This document shows, piece after piece, positions 34,949-45,521 of a stretch of DNA of 64,000 bases. The notes beneath the pieces were generated by a model. The model made no database searches. It was given only the letters and a program-made list of their open reading frames with translations, and was not told the DNA's origin. Source of the DNA: Allolobophora icterica (lineage: Eukaryota > Annelida > Clitellata > Crassiclitellata > Lumbricidae); the NCBI GenBank assembly GCA_963556255.1, contig OY744605.1:8910873-8974872 (forward strand), written 5' to 3'. A program made the translations under genes and the position numbers. Numbering within the stretch: the first letter of the stretch is position 1; every line of letters starts with the position of its first letter.

Positions 34949-35116
34949 GGGCGACCGGCGAGATTCCTGCGAGACTTCTCCGGTAGCCTGCCACTATATC
35001 TGTATAATGTGTTATTGCTGTGATGGTTTCATTTGTTGGCGAATAAACTACTTAATTACATACATACCTACTTACTTATTTATGTATGTATGTATGTATG
35101 TATGTATGCATGTATG
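34949..35116 (+). repeat. Dispersed repeat with short tandem tail, plus (TGTA)n
   Basis: gggcgacc-gcgaga, gacttctccggtagcctgcc and gttggcgaataaactactta are shared with 34272-34390; both end in tac/tta-rich tails, as LINE or SINE 3' ends do. A TGTA tract follows (35083-35116). Confidence 0.5.
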
Positions 35117-35139
35117 CTTTAACTAATTGGCTTCCGTGT

Positions 35140-35720
35140 CCCAAAACTGGGTAGTTCCATTATTAAACAACATCTTGTGGCTGCTATGGCCGTTGACGTC
35201 GACATTACCTGTAGAGTACTATGTTTTATAAATGGCTACAGCGTACCGTTGCTATATAGCAAAGGTAATCAATGTTTTAATGGTGTGTAAAGACAGCGAT
35301 CAAAATAATCGGTTCGTTTATTTGTTTTTTAACGACGGCGTATACCAATTAGAATGATCAGCGTTACCCTTCTCTTTTATCCAGGACTGGGACTGGCACT
35401 ACCAGAGTACGGGCAGTGGTGAGGTTAAAAAAATCGGCTTGAACCAACAGTTTAACGACATCTTGTGGGAGCAAAGGCTCTTTACGTGGATAGATTGAAA
35501 TTTTTTAAACAATTATAATCCGTCGTTAGCTAGATTTACCGTTGAGAGCCAGTCAGAACTAATTTGCTTACGCGTCCTAAAACTATATAACCACTTTGAA
35601 AGAGGTTTAAAAGGTGTCGAAATAAAATGATCAGTGCAATTTAGCTACCTTGTCCCATGCCTATATACAATCGGTTGACTGGTTTAAAAGGTGTCTAATG
35701 AGAGCTCAATATAACCAGAT
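35140..35720 (-). repeat. Inverted piece of the array
   Basis: The array motifs appear here as reverse complements: gtttaacgacatcttgtgg-like cores with ggccgttgacgtcgac at 35160-35210, a reversed ccagtccc..ggagg unit at 35380-35405, and reversed ctttaaaa/gacacc motifs near 35600 and 35690. The orientation switch follows directly after the plus-strand array and a TGTA microsatellite (35083-35116). Confidence 0.7.
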
Positions 35721-36560
35721 AATATTATGCAGGTCCAGTTCCGAACATCAACTCGAGCCCTCTCATGCATTGTGCGATCTTTGACTTTGTTTGGCATACA
35801 TTTACAAACTGTCGTAAAACGCACTCGTTTAGATCCGTTGGACAAATATTGGGGCAGCACTTTTGTGATGTGCCCGAAAATGCGCTGTATGAAATATTAT
35901 GATACAGACATACATGCGTAGCGTATGCATGCATATGTATATATATGTACGTATGAATGTAGCTCAACCCTTGTCTATATAGTGTATAAGGTTAAGAATC
36001 TGGCAAAGGTGCACAGACTAACCAACATGTGTAAAGAATTACGTTTCAGATATTTCTTTTGAAAAATATAATGGACGACTTCACCTAAAATATGTACATG
36101 CATTGATGCACACGTGCATCGATACTTACTCATATACATAGCTACAAATACACATGCATACATACATGCATACAATCATACACACACAGAAACACACACA
36201 CACACACACATGCACACTCACACACATACTTTATATACATGCACATGCATATACACAGAAAGAAAAAAACATACACACATACCTATAAACATACAAATAC
36301 ACACACATATATATATATACATGCATACACATACATGAATACATAAAAAATACATAGATACATAAGCAAATAAGACCTCTGATCCCAGATATTACTCTCA
36401 AGTAGCTACAATGACTCCCCTGGGCTTTCCTTCTCATCCACCGATTGTTGATCTTTGGCTCCGAAATCCCAGAACGGATCGTAAACTAATTCTTGCGCCA
36501 TTCACCCAGATTACGTTTCTTCAACGTAGCTTTCGGCGGAACAAGAAACTATTTGCACGC
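35721..36560. other. Low-information stretch with CA/TACA repeats
   Basis: 35721-35960 has only short frames with no known motif. 36100-36365 is rich in acacacatgcat-type repeats. 36370-36550 is nonrepetitive but shows no recognisable coding or RNA feature. Confidence 0.5.
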
Positions 36561-36601
<41 letters not shown>

Positions 36602-36665
36602 CACTCTCTCTCTTTGTCTGTGTGTGTGTGTGTGTGTCTGTCTGTCTGTCTGTCTGTCTGTCTGC
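36561..36665. repeat. (CA)n ... (TG)n(TGTC)n compound repeat
   Basis: CA repeat (36561-36606), ctctctctttg spacer, TG repeat and TGTC repeat. The CA and TG halves are complementary and could pair. Confidence 0.95.
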
Positions 36666-37021
36666 CTGAAATGCTGAAGAAATCGGATAATATAAATATC
36701 TTATTTCTACGAGAAAAGCTGTAACTATGCAACAGGGTAGCCAATTGGTTCAAACTCTCTTTAGACACCTTTAAAACATCTTATATCGATACTATGAAAG
36801 GCATTTAACACTAATTGACGATGATCCTCTTGTAACTTTCGACACCTTCAAAACGTGGTCACCTGATGCTATAAGGTAAATTTAAACTCTTGTCTCGCAA
36901 TAGCAACGAAGAAAAGCATTATAACGTCACATGGATTATCTCGGGCAACGCCTCCGAATAGCACCGCTTTTGTGTAGCGGTATATAAATAAATACAATAA
37001 CACGGAACGGAGTAGCAGGCT

Positions 37022-37170
37022 GTGGGGCACGGTAGCCGATTGGTTAGAGTGATCGGCTTACAATGCAGAGAGCGCGGGTTCAATCCACACAGTTACTGTT
37101 TAAGGACATAGAAAGTCCTTCACGTAAAACTGCTCAGCGCCATCGATTGATGCTTTGGTAGTAAATAGGG
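37022..37170 (+). mobile_element. tRNA-derived SINE family C, best copy
   Basis: Head gcacggtagccgattggtta (A-box) and gcgcgggttcaatccacac (B-box), then the family tail ctcagcgccatcgattgatg shared with 15010 and 15180. Confidence 0.75.
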
Positions 37171-37369
37171 CAAAAACAAATACAGAAATTCTCATAACAC
37201 AAATTTCAAACGTTGTGTGTGTGTGTGTGTGCATATGTGTGTGTACTTGCGTGCATGAATGTATGCTAACGCATGCATGTATGTATCAATGTATGTACGT
37301 ATTAGTGTATGTGTGTTTATCTGTACACATGTTTGTATGAGTGCATGCAAATGTATTATCTAGCTCCTA

Positions 37370-38331
37370 CTACATCTAGCGGCAGGCTCCATAGAAATGT
37401 CAAGTGAATGAAATTTACGTAGCGCCTTTAAAAACCTCTCGAAATCGTAAAAATATTGCTAAGCTTACCTAACATTTAGCCTAGAATCGGAAACTCTTCC
37501 AGAGGCAAATTTAGGGTTTTTCCTAAACCGATGAACATACGCGCCGTAGCTAATTACGCCAAAATAGCCTTGCGCTAATAACATCAAAATAGTCTCGTCG
37601 CTATAGTAACGTCAAAAATAGCCTCGTCAACCCGCCGCGTTTCGTTTGATGACCAGACAATAATTAAGAGTCCTCCAGCTATAATCAAGTAATACGTCAG
37701 CGCTTAGTTCTCTGCTTACGATCGCCCAGCGCTTTGACTAACACCGACTCACAACTGAGACGCGTAATTGGTCATTCTCTGATCCATTCTCCTTATATTA
37801 TTCCTCCGCTATTCCATCCATCTCTCAATGCGCATGCGTTGTGCGCGTCCAAGCGTCGTGTGTGTGACCGCGCGCATGCATCGTAAGGATAAAACCGCAT
37901 TGCGTCTGGTAAGATAGAGTACGACGTTGGAAATGTAATCGACGTGGATTTCTTCATCGTTCATACACTCTTAAATTTGCCAAGGTATGTCAGCCGAATC
38001 CGCGGACATAAGAACTAAAATTCATAGGTAAAAATTAGCTTCCTAAGCCTTGATCTGTTCCACGTAAATCTTCATGGTTATCCGAATGTAGGTAATTTGC
38101 CTTAAAATATCAAGCCTATTCTTCTTTGAATGCTGCTGGTGATTTGAATTAGCACGCCTGTGGTTCACCTACAGAAATTGCCTTATATAGGTTGGCGCAT
38201 ACAGACAGCAGCTGCGATACTTCGCTCATTTCAAGTCAATGCTTCCGAGCGGCGAATACGCGCACGTATGTCGAGCATCATCAGCGCAGTTCAACCAACT
38301 TAGCACGATCATTCAGACCTGGTCTGCGCGC
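37370..38331. other. Nonrepetitive, CpG-richer stretch
   Basis: Not part of the array. It has more CG dinucleotides than its surroundings (for example 37620-37660, 37820-37930). At 37520-37640 there is a loose repeat of cgtcaaaatagcct type words. A TATA-like ccttatatagg lies at 38182-38192, about 140 bp before the 87-bp repeat. It could be a promoter region, but no gene body follows that I can support. Confidence 0.35.
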
Positions 38332-38641
38332 TGCAGCTACAACTTTGGCCGCATAATTAAATATTCATTATGCGAACTGGGCCTGTCAATGATGCAGAGC
38401 GGAATCTTGTTTGATCTCTGTAGCTGCAACTTTGGCTGCCTATGTAAATATTCATTATGCGAACTGGGCCTGTCAATGATGCAGAGCGGAATCTTGTTTG
38501 ATCTCTGTAGCTGCAACTTTGGCTGCCTATGTAAATATTCATTATGCGAACTGGGCCTGTCAATGATGCAGAGCGGAATATTGTTTGATCTCTGTAGCTG
38601 CAACTTTGGCTGCCTATGTAAATATCGATTATGCGAACTAC
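38332..38641 (+). repeat. 87-bp tandem repeat, 3.6 copies, open in frame
   Basis: Units start at 38332, 38419, 38506 and 38593 (exactly 87 bp apart, nearly identical). Because 87 is 29 codons, one plus frame (38239-38658) stays open with a Cys-rich unit containing CNFGCLCKYSLCELGLSMM, and a minus frame also stays open. Each unit contains atgtaaatattcattatgcg, which includes an octamer-like word. A coding role is possible but unsupported: there is no start context or family, and both strands are open. Confidence 0.7.
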
Positions 38642-39240
38642 GGGCAAATATGGGATAGTTAACACTACGCTGAACCAACGAGACGCACATGTGCCTGTAT
38701 AGCTGTATTAACTTATTCATAGTTTATGTAGCTCGCCTATATTGTTAGATCGGCATAGTTTCAGATGTGGCAGCTTTCTTCACATAGGTCATTCATTCAT
38801 TCATTCTGGAAATTTATATAGCGCCTCTTCCAGAGACCTACTCAGAGGTCTCTTGAATTAAACTTATTCATATTTGATGAAGCTTATTATCATGAATGGC
38901 ACATGAAAATTTGTCACGAATTTCATCCCCCGCCTTTTATATAGAAGCATTCTCAATCAATCTGACTAATTCTCAAATCTCGCTAGCACATACATTTCTT
39001 TGTCATAGCACTGGAAATATATACTTTATTATTTATTATTTTATTATTAATATTATCGCTTTAGACTGTTGTAAGCTGTGATGCGGTGTGTCATCCTTCG
39101 TTGATTTATAATAAACGAATAATAAACGAATATACATATACGTGAAATATTGCATAACGTGAAAACATTTAGCGTCAGGTGAAAGTTCATACGTGATGTC
39201 AAATGAAACTATCAAATGTAAAAATTATTCCACATCAAGA
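38642..39240. other. Stretch with possible LINE/SINE tails
   Basis: 38780-38860 has (attc)n then ggaaatttatatagcgcctc, a word that recurs at 42815 and 47570 and in other retroelement tails. 39098-39125 repeats aataaacgaa twice, like LINE 3' tails. Otherwise nothing recognised. Confidence 0.35.
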
Positions 39241-39247
39241 TATATTA

Positions 39248-39660
39248 CAGGGTTGCCACTCTTTGATCGAAATGAAACTCTCTGCCTTTTCCATGACTTG
39301 GAAAAATTTCCAGGATGACGAAAAATCGGTTTTTCAACTGAAAAAAGGCTTTACGTTGCTAAAAAAAAGCTAACATTTTATTTTTAACTTAATAGGCTTA
39401 CTTTAATATGGGTCTTCAATCGCTGCAGTGAACTTATTACGATAATTATTCACGCTAAAATAGTGTTTCATGTAGGCCTAACAGTAATATTGCAAGGATG
39501 GTATTATATTGAACTAACAAGTTTAAACTTTATAATACGTAATGAGTGTTCACACACGGCATGCCTAACATACTTTTGCAGAAAAATCCGAGACACGACA
39601 AAAGTGTGTAAAAATTGCCAAAAACTAAACATTCCATGACTTTTCCAACACTTTAACATC
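39248..39660 (+). mobile_element. Decayed hAT-type element, right end not found
   Basis: Left end cagggttgccactctttgat, followed by ttccatgacttgg-aaaaatt motifs; near 39630-39645 the inverse-like ttccatgacttttccaacac is seen. A matching agtggcaaccctg end is absent, so the element is truncated. Confidence 0.5.
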
Positions 39661-39786
39661 AAAAATAAATGTGACTTCAAAACACTTCAAATATCTAGAG
39701 CATGCACAAAAAATTTCTTAAATAAATAAACAATTATTTGATTTGATTTGATCGTTGTTCATAACAAATAATGTTTAAATTATGAG

Positions 39787-40117
39787 CTACAATGTAAATC
39801 GGACAACTGCAGCACTTTTGTTCCGCTGTTGTCCTGGTGGGTGGCTGTTATAAACACCGTCCTGTGCAGGAGACTTTCCAGCGTCGGGAATTTTAACATA
39901 AAAAATACAGAAAGTCTTCAAGAATATGTCCACTGCAATCATTGCGTTGGACACTCCAAAGTAAATATCCCGAGAATCACGGCGTAGAAACAGGACCCGT
40001 CGTCGAGGTTGCTCGGGTCCTGGATGAGTGCAACTACATGGGGTAGCAGCCGCAACCCCCTTCTGCTCCAGATTATCGGCCTTCTCCTTGTACTGATCGA
40101 GACATACTTGAACCAGG
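39787..40117 (-). pseudogene. Exon-like coding remnant with acceptor site (unknown protein)
   Basis: On the minus strand a pyrimidine-rich tract ends ttaacag at 40118-40124, followed by a stretch that looks protein-coding but in alternating frames. One frame reads LVQVCLDQYKEKADNLEQKG; the next continues PHVVALIQDPSNLDDGSCFY; the first frame returns with NAMIAVDIFLKTFCIFYVKI and runs to TAG at 39787. The hydrophobic pattern of the last parts recalls a strand-helix segment (..a.d.flKtf.vFyv.yP) common in uncharacterised metazoan transposon- and zinc-finger-associated proteins, but I cannot name the family. Two compensating frameshifts mean either a pseudogene or base-call indels. It is unlike the array and has no close neighbours of the same kind. 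Confidence 0.4.
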
Positions 40118-40434
40118 CTGTTAAAGTATATATAAGAAAAACCAAAATTAATATTTTGCTTTCATAGGAATACACATAGCGTTCAAACATAAACCATCAG
40201 TTAAACGGAAATAAAGAAAAGTGACTGCTTTCAAATTCACCACACCACCCAGAGCAGGAAGTAAGTATATTCTTTATTACACCATTAGCAAACGCACAAT
40301 GGGACATTAGCTAGAAGCACTGATTGTATTGCATTGTATTTCAAACTTATACAGCGCCTCTACCCAGTGCCCACCAATCTAAGGGACTCTCAGTGCGACA
40401 GTCTTCTGGAAAAAAGGCAAGTTTTAATAATAAT

Positions 40435-40640
40435 AATTATTATATTCTTTATTATTTCAAACCGACAGACGCAGTAAGATTACATTGAAACATGAAAGTA
40501 CAATCAATATCTTAACTAAACACAAGGTTTGGCAGCCATGCAAGGCGCCGCCATAGAGGGGGTTACGGGAGTTGATCCGCGTTCCTTATGCTCTCCTGGC
40601 CATGAGTGTTACCACTACTCTATTCCCCCTCCCCTTGGAG
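40435..40640 (-). mobile_element. tRNA-derived SINE family A, copy 2
   Basis: Reverse of the 29900 copy: (aat)n, aaaccgacagacgcagtaag, tttggcagccatgcaaggcg, gatccgcg..cctta, ccatgagtgttaccactact. Confidence 0.85.
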
Positions 40641-40848
40641 AGGGATAGAGTAATTTCTAGGACAACAAAGTTTTCTAGAAAAACAATTTCTAGAAAAACA
40701 AATACTTGGTATACATGCCATTCATGTATGTTAAATTGCTGGCAAATCAACACCTGTGTTGATTTGAACTGTATTCAGTTGCATAAATTTCATTCACATG
40801 ACTGCAGCTGTCTGTGTTTCATAGTTATGTTTATAATCGTCGTCGTCG

Positions 40849-40849
<1 letters not shown>

Positions 40850-40914
<65 letters not shown>
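40850..40914. repeat. (ATC)n microsatellite
   Basis: cgtcgtcgtc followed by about 20 atc repeats. Confidence 0.97.
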
Positions 40915-41299
40915 GCTGTTATCATTGCCTTTCCAGAGGCGTGGTACTCGGTTGGAGAACTTGAGGTGAGTAGTGACTGGGGGTCGAGAAAGACTGAGAT
41001 AGGAGGAGGATGATATTGCGCACGTGCAACAAATCAATGAATAGCATAATAATATCAAAAATTATTATCAAAAATAATTTTATTAAAGGTACCGTAACTT
41101 ACCCTTTATTGTGTCGTACAATGATGCTAATTTCCACTCCTGTAGCTTGAAAAATAGTTTATTTTCCATCACTATTGGAAATCTTCCTTGGTTAGCGTTG
41201 TGTAGCCGACAGTGGTGAACGAAGCAATGACCGTTCACTGAGAAGCGTTCGAGAGATAAGACCGGGAAACGCTGTTGAGGTTTATCCTACAAGTTCCCC

Positions 41300-41445
41300 T
41301 CTTCTGTCTGTCTGTCTGCCTGTCTGTCTGTCTGTCTGTCTGTCTGTTTCTCTCTGTGGAACCGTTAGAGTAACCACCACAGATCATATCACTTTTACGA
41401 CCCCATAGGTGCCTACCGGATAGAGTGCGGGACACCTACAGAGAA
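41300..41445 (+). repeat. (TGTC)n plus dispersed tail repeat, copy 1
   Basis: TGTC repeat (41304-41346) followed by gaaccgttagagtaaccacc..gatcatatcac..tacgaccc. The same order (ct-rich tract, gaaccgttagattataaccg, gataatatcacctgttacga) is found at 51100-51252, so both belong to one dispersed element. Confidence 0.6.
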
Positions 41446-42717
41446 GATAATCAATCAATAATCATGGGCTCAGCGTCCGAAGTTTCTGATGCGCTCCCCG
41501 GCGTAGCCGGTGTCATGCGAAATACTATCCGGCAACATAAACGATCCGGTGTACTGCGAAATATTATCCGGCAACAAAAACGATCCGAAATCTTGTGTCA
41601 TTGGTTCCCGTGACCTATGATGTCACATAGCAGCGTAGACGCCCGGAGCCTCCTTTTCATTGACAGATATGATCCGGGTTATTTGCTCAATGCGGTATTC
41701 CACCGATGACCTACTTTCCACCACCACAAGACCTCTCAACAAGAACCTTAACACAATAGACTCGAAAGTCCTTATAATATCACGTCGTGTCATGCGGCCA
41801 AACAACATGCGGACAGTCTATGTAATAAATCCCAAATAAGAAACACCAATCACAGAAGAAAATTCATATTTACATGGCGCTAGGGTGGAAATAAACAGCA
41901 ACATAAATCAGTCAAGTTGTCAGCATTTAGTATAATTATGAATTCTTTTCCGTGATTGGTTGAGCTAAAAATAGCTAAAGTCTAGACTCAAGTGTAGGGC
42001 AGTATAGGCCTATACACAATCCTATATCTCTGAACTTAACTGTACGCGTTTCTTAAAAAAGGATGGCCGATAAACTTAAGGGCGGTTCTCTTCTGATGCC
42101 TTTTAAACCATTTGCTTACCAAGCCTTCTGAAATTTTACATTTTAATTTTCATACTGAATTACAACTGTAGGCTAATGATGTTGGGTCTTTCTTGAGCCG
42201 ACTATATAGTAGATAACAAAAATCTGGTGAGACTGGCCGTTCTTGTGAGTAAACCAATGTAAAACAAAAGTTAAGTGTGGTACATTTCCATTGCCTAAGC
42301 CCTAAAGTAATTGTAATTGTAATCGTAAATGTAATTATAATTAGTAACTTCTGTTACACCGGTGTCTAATGCACAAGGGATCAACTGATAGCAGACCAAA
42401 ACCAAATAGTAATCAAGTCCATATGCAGAAGATCAGTCTGTATGACAGAGAGGCACCGTATGGTGGATAAGCAATTTGAAAGAGGCAAGTTTTAGGTTGA
42501 GAACGAAATGTCACGAGCGACTGAGCAGAGCAAACAGACACAGGGGAGAGTTAAAAAAGTAGACCCAACCATAGAAAGAAGCTCATTCACCAAGAACAGT
42601 CCTTGATTTAGGTGATTTAGGTATGACCAGACAAAGATAATCAGATGACTTCACTGAATAATGAAAAGTCACTGGTATACAGGCGTCGCAATTGCCTGTA
42701 ATTTTGTACAGCACATG

Positions 42718-42969
42718 CATAGGCGTAATTTGTGGGGGTACGAGGGGTACCCGTACCCCCACTTTTTGGACTGAGGGTACCGTATACCCTCCACTTTTTA
42801 AACAATTCATTAGGATATTTATATAGCGCCCATTAAAGAGGGATACTCAGAGGCGCCCAATGCCAGTCAATATTTTATTATTGAGCTTTCCCATAGATCG
42901 CAGTATCTTCCTAGCTTCGTGTATGTAAGAAATAGGTACCCCCACTTTTAGACCAATGTTACGCCTCTG
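42718..42969 (+). mobile_element. hAT-type element in left palindrome arm
   Basis: Ends cataggcgtaatttgtgg and, inverted, caatgttacgcctctg. Interior repeats of ggtaccc / gtaccccc. The right arm holds its mirror copy (47433-47680), so it was present before or during formation of the palindrome. Same family as 44623-45521. Confidence 0.75.
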
Positions 42970-43114
42970 ATTACATGGATTTTGACCATGAGTGCAGTGT
43001 GTCACTTTATGCGATCTTTTGACCCACTCAACTATTAAGCGAGAAATAAACAAATATCTTAGTAGCTTCTCAACTTGACAGGCCTCCTTTTAACAGGTGT
43101 TGCCATTCAGTGAC

Positions 43115-43394
43115 CGGGGGGTCCATAGAGTAGTGGTAATATCACTGGCGTGAAGAGCAAGAGGTAGCGGGATCGCTTCCCGCAAACCTCCCAAATTTAT
43201 GTCCACTCAGCCTTTCATTCGCGAGATGGCGCGATGCTAAATGAGATGTAGGACGTGATGGGCGCCTTGCATGACTGCCGTGTACAGTTAAATTCGACTC
43301 CTGTAATAACTTGTGATCATCCGTTCATACTGATTTGTAATCATACTGCGTTACTGTCAGTTTGAAGATATTAAACGAAGATTATTATTATTAC
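43115..43394 (+). mobile_element. tRNA-derived SINE family A, copy 3 (left arm only)
   Basis: Head gtccatagagtagtggtaat (A-box), agcgggatcgcttcccgc (B-box region), body gggcgccttgcatgactgcc, tail actgtcagtttgaagatatt plus (att)n. The mirror position in the right arm (near 47292) reads straight through ccattcagtgactatgacat without an insertion, so the SINE arrived after the arms existed. Confidence 0.85.
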
Positions 43395-44622
43395 TATGAC
43401 ATCTCCAACAAGTAGGCCTAGGCTAACAAACCAAAATGTGACTGAGCTTCAAGGCATTTGGCAAAACAGCAACTCGTGATTGGAAGTGCTACATTCCTTG
43501 CAAAGTTATTACAACGTACACTAACCAAGTAGTTTTCTTGCTTCTATATGCCCGTGACCACACAGTCGCACACGGAGTAACACACGCAAGCCAACTGAAT
43601 AATGAGGCCCCTAGAGTCCGCTTAATTCATTAACAGATAATACTTGGAAATTGATCCTTCGTCAGTTGTCATCGTTCGGCCTCAGGAATGCCATTAAGTA
43701 GGCCTACCATAGTCACCATAGTTGGGTCATTCTTCCAATTCGGTTCAATAGTATGTCCCTAACATGTTTGAATGCGGATACGTAATAATATCATCAGATT
43801 AGATCAAAATACTTTACTGCGTAATATAAAAATGTTATTTGATTTAAAATGTCTTAAAACAACCATCAATATCATAACATACGGAACAGTAAAATAGTTT
43901 TGTAATCAGCGGGGTATAGTCAGTAGCGTTGTCCCTTCTACATTTGGCGGTAATAATCTTGATCATTGTACTCAAACAGTTTGTAATTTCTGCGTGTTTG
44001 TAAAATATTCACATAACATCATGTGCTGGCCGTAATATAAGTTAATTTTACTTTCTGTATCAGAACTCATAGCAGTAATATTTCTTTGGCAATGAGAGTC
44101 CCTAAAAATTTTGTCAACTCTGTTACTTTCAACTATTATTAACATTCTGATGGCATCTTGATATGTTTAGTTTTATTTAATTCATCAGGTGGAGCACTTC
44201 TGTACGGTTTAAAATTGATGAGAAGATTGGATGATTTTATGTATGTTTTATAGTTCAAAAATTTTCGTTTTTATTTATTTTTACATCGTACATTTGGAGT
44301 ATGTCAACTCTGTTACAGAAGTATGACCTCGATAATGTCTAAGTTTACAATTTTTCTTTCAGAAATCGTGCTATACAAGTAATCTAAAGTCTGAATATTA
44401 AAGTCAGTGATATTAAGAGGAAGCATTATGCTAAAAACATTTTTACGTGTAAAATGTCATACTCTGTTACCGTCATACCCTGTTACCGCGCTGAGATAAC
44501 AGAGTTGACATGTCTGTAACAGAGTTGACCAAACATAGTTCTGCTGTAGTTTCTGGTCATATCTAAGCATATTCCTCATTTGTGCTTGATATTTGTTATC
44601 AACAGGTTATGAGGTATGGCTA

Positions 44623-45521
44623 CATAGGCGTAATTTTTTGGGCTGTACGAGGATTACCCGTACCCCCACTATTTGGACTGGAGGTACCGCAGTCCTCGTT
44701 TTAAACAATGCCTATCACTAGTTTATTATTTTGCCTTCCCAGAGATCGCAGTCTCCGCCTTGCTTCGAGTATGTAGACAGAGTGAGGACTGAGGAGTAAT
44801 AATAGTATGTACCACTAAAGTACGAAAGTACTTAGAGGCACAGGTAAACCGAGAGCCAGACGAACTGAGTCACAGGCAGTCAGACAAGCAGACTTTCAGC
44901 CACACAGGTCACCCGACAGACTGACCGCCGTAATCAGCCCGCGGACAGCAGGCGCCACAGATCTGGGCCACGGCTACAGTCTTCTTGTAAAAAGATCTAA
45001 CATCGTCTTCACTCTCCGCATTGTGGTTTTCATCTTAGCCTTATCGGGATGTGGAGACGTAGGTCAAATTGCAAGCTTCTATATCCTTCATCAATTAGAA
45101 ATCCGAATATGGATTCACACTCATTTTGTCGGCCTTGATAAGACTCCTCACCCCGGGAGTCTCCTCACAATCTCAGAATCAATAACTGTCCTTGGTTAAA
45201 TATATCGGAGCCGGCTAGCTGAAGAAAGCTCCCTCCGTTACGTAATATAGGCCTAAGCATTTAAGACGTCGTTGATTTTGACTTGTAAACGTCGAGTTCC
45301 GATTTTGCTGATAGGGAAAATGGATAAATTTGTTCTAAAACGAAAACGAGTAGATAACATTATAGATGATGAAATTGCCGCTATAGGCCTAGAGGTAAGC
45401 TCATCAGCGTTGCATAATCAGTTACTGACAGGGTAATATGTCCAAAATGGTCTCCTTGCGAAAAGCGAAAGTGAAGAAGAAATTGGTATTCCCCACTGTT
45501 TAGACCAAAGTTACGCCCCTG
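44623..45521 (+). mobile_element. hAT-type element with transposase exon-1 remnant
   Basis: Ends cataggcgtaattttttggg and, inverted, accaaagttacgcccctg, flanked by TATGGCTA / TATGACTA (7 of 8). It is nested inside the 43732 transposon. The interior includes gtaccccc repeats, a GC-rich leader (44860-45020) and a short exon (45320-45394). Confidence 0.8.
45320..45394 (+). pseudogene. First exon of a hAT (ZBED/KIAA-like) transposase, remnant
   Basis: The frame starts MDKFVLKRKRVDN and continues to AAIGLE, where gtaagc provides a splice donor at 45395. Proteins of the ZBED5/ZMYM6-type hAT group commonly begin with a basic MDkFl.rkr stretch, so this fits the 5' end of such a transposase. All later exons are absent, replaced by the 3' terminal part of the element 125 bp downstream. 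It cannot make an enzyme. The gene context (hAT ends on both sides, 8-bp flanking repeat) supports the assignment more than the short peptide does. Confidence 0.5.

Noticed and set aside
38239..38658. 139-codon Cys-rich protein as a confident gene
   Set aside because: Open only because the repeat is 87 bp; the reverse strand is equally open and no start, splice or family evidence exists.
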